Assembly: GCA_026686845.1 (NCBI GenBank)
Contig: JAIVEN010000021.1
Span: 10,930,001-10,994,000 of the forward strand
From: Adenanthera pavonina
Taxonomy: Eukaryota; Streptophyta; Magnoliopsida; Fabales; Fabaceae
Direction of reading: 5' to 3'
DNA length: 64,000 nt
Numbering within the stretch: position 1 is the first letter of the stretch; each line of letters opens with the position of its first letter. Below are positions 61,613 to 64,000 of the stretch, in pieces. Below the pieces are notes generated by a model. The model was not told the origin of the DNA, made no database searches, and saw only the letters and a program-made list of their open reading frames with translations. A program made the position numbers and the translations under genes.

Positions 61613-64000
61613 TGATAGAGTCTGTCTTCGTACTATTTCATTTTCCAAACTGACTTGGTCTGTCCTCCTGGGGGAGCTGTCACCTAAGCCCCCATCAGTT
61701 GGCTATTCTTGACAGCTTGCTTAGCAATGATAACTTGCTGCTGATTATCTATCTTTTGAGCAGGTAAACTTTCCCTCTTATATTCTGATTCAATCAGAAA
61801 CACCATGCGAAAATTGAGTTTCAATTGTGAGTGATTTAACTGATGTAAATGTCTTTGCTGACTTATTGTATTTTTTGTTTTGAAGTAGAATTTTGGTCTT
61901 TGTGCTATGGTTTCAAATTTTTTTGAATTTCCGGGGTTGAGATTATGGGCATTGCAATATTGATTTCGATTCTGTGGATGAATTTGGTTGGGGTGTTAGA
62001 TCTGTTCTATTGGTGTGGGGCTGCAGTTCTAAGATTTGCATGCCCTTGTTTCTGTTCCGGGTTTGGCCAGGGTTTGCAAGTGGGAATGTAGAATTGTAAG
62101 TTGATTTGATAATATCAGTGAATCCTGTTTTCTCCTCCTACTTTGCATCATGGTTATGTGAATCCAATTGATGATTTTGTAACTGGTTTTCTTGAGAAAT
62201 TTCAGCTTGCACAGTGATGATCAGAAACCAAAATTGAACTTTTGTTCTGCACTATGAGATGCATATAGATAATGATTGGAAATTGATTGATTATTAGGAG
62301 TTGTCCTTCAAATTCTTGCCGTTTTGGATATATAATTGAGAATTAATGCTATGAAACATAGTTCTAACGCTGACACGCTCTGTGCTTTGGGCGCTCATAG
62401 TGGTCTAATTGGGGACACCCTTAGGTTCAAGGTCATGGAAGGATGATTTATCTTGTTTCTTATGTGGAATCTGAGTTCTGGATATACTTTGAAAGCATAT
62501 GACATACTTGTGCATCTGCGTATCTCAAATAAAACAGAGAGAACATGAATTGAAGTTGGAGGGGAGGATGAAGTTTTGAGTAGAGTTGGGAATTGATATT
62601 TTACTTCAGCTCAATTTCTTTCAATTGCATCATAATGTTTATTACTGACTATCATCTTATTTGGATGTGTGAGCAAAACCCGTTCAAGCTAAGGATTTCT
62701 GGGAAGAACGCAATGAAGTCAACAGATGCCATGGCAAGCAAGTGAATGCAATTGTTTTTTTTTTGGGAGGGGGGGGGGGGTGTCCATCTTCTGTCTTTTT
62801 TTCTCTTGTAATTGTGCTTGGACAGATGTTACTTGACTGCAGACAAACAGACAGACACACTCACGCCCATGTTGAATATTGCATGTGTCAATGAGCATGT
62901 ACACTCAATGAGGTCTCTTGCATATTTGTACATCTATCCTCCATACATACATATTTGGAGCCTGGTTGGAAAATCTTTGGGATTAATAAAAGTACATTTG
63001 CAAGCATACTTTAGACTAACTTTGTGTTTAAATAAAAGGTCATCATATAAACTTTTTTTAACCTTTAAATGTATTTTTTAGCCAATGAATTGAAAAAGTC
63101 ATTTTTTAATTTACAAATGTACTTTTATCTAATAATTATTTTGTTAAGCTTTTGCAATTAAAAACATTAAAACATAAATCGTGTTATAATAAATTTATTT
63201 TTATTTAAACTTAATTTTATTTTAATTTAAGTTTACAAACTACAAACTAAATGAGCTCTTAATTGTTGACTCTGTCTGGAATATGGGGGAAATAGGTTAG
63301 TTTTCTCCTCTCCCTATTTTTCTTACATCACAAAAGACGTCTGAACGATTGCGCACATCTTACATGTGAATTTTCAGTTTTTGGTTGTAGTTCTGATAGG
63401 AGCATTGTCATGCAGGAATCTGGATATCTCCTGTGGACGAGCCACTGGGAGAGAGAGAGAGAGGGTGAGACCCACACGTCTGTGGACATTGGATCTTTGC
63501 CTGTGGAGGTATAATTTTTTTCCACAATTTTTTTAATATTTTAAGTTTCCAACAATTTATTATTCAAATAAAATGTATTTAATTTTAAGATTAAATTAAA
63601 ATGGAATTAATATACTAATAATATTTTTATTTTTTTACTTTCTATTCAAAATTTAGAAATACATTCAAATTTATAAAATTAAGCATAAGAAGATCTACAT
63701 CCATGGAGAAAATGCATTAATAGACAAATAATTTAATCAATACAACAACTTTTTTCTCATTGACATACAATAAAAGAAAAAAGTTTTGATACTTATTTAC
63801 AAAAAAAATTGATTGTTATAACTTTTTTACTTTGTAGTTATAAGAAAGAATTTTGTAGTTCGATGGACATATTAATTACAGTTGCCAAATTCATTAAATT
63901 TAGAGGGACAAAATCTTATAAAATTTTAAATTTTTCTTTGTAGTTGTGTTGGGGGGGGGGGAATTAATTAATTAATTAAAACTATCTAAGATCATTATTA
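61613..64000. other. 3' flank of the PPR gene and intergenic DNA
   Basis: No further gene is supported. It includes G12 (62769-62780) and G11 (63951-63961) runs and a short (GA)n at about 63450-63466. The stretch 63340-63510 is less A/T-rich and may belong to the promoter of a gene beyond the window. Confidence 0.45.

Overview
The window is AT-rich nuclear DNA of a eudicot plant. The evidence is split genes with GT/AG introns, plant-specific families (DUF538, WEB/DUF827, a DYW-class PPR protein, an LRR-XI/X-type receptor kinase) and a dense population of plant transposons. The species cannot be fixed from the sequence. No bacterial-type operons, CRISPR arrays, rRNA or convincing tRNA genes are visible.

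Six intact protein genes are supported. On the minus strand are a three-exon HNH-nuclease-domain gene (21316-24616), a five-exon eIF5A gene (29536-30808) and a three-exon DUF538 gene (32730-33958). On the plus strand are a two-exon WEB/PMI2-like coiled-coil gene (37367-39169), a two-exon LRR receptor-like kinase resembling Arabidopsis At1g74360 (49695-53290) and a single-exon 996-residue DYW PPR gene resembling At4g33170 (58622-61612). A decayed PPR fragment lies at 35303-35760. Splice joints for the multi-exon genes were worked out by hand and keep frame. The six genes share no pathway: the roles are translation elongation, RNA editing in organelles, cell-surface signalling, probable plastid or cytoskeletal coiled-coil function, and two poorly known proteins.

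The left 21 kb holds only transposons and relics. A Ty1/copia element (4699-9555) is complete in outline but decayed. It has 155-bp LTRs, a PBS, a PPT and a perfect 5-bp target duplication, and it sits inside an older LINE/RNase H remnant whose two halves flank it. A LARD-like non-autonomous LTR element (about 12727-17087) abuts another RNase H remnant. A 387-bp TRIM lies at 20557-20943.

The remaining intergenic DNA carries a 2-kb region with about 530-bp inverted arms (24841-26836) and five TA-flanked Stowaway/mariner-like MITEs. It also has a non-autonomous Helitron (43741-45466), a TAA-flanked Harbinger-like MITE, several hAT-like elements (one with a 7/8 target duplication right beside a candidate leader exon upstream of the PPR gene), microsatellites and four long G-runs. 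I found no clearly new biological system. The most informative items are the nested insertions, the large inverted repeat, the Helitron, the TRIM and the transposon next to the putative PPR leader.
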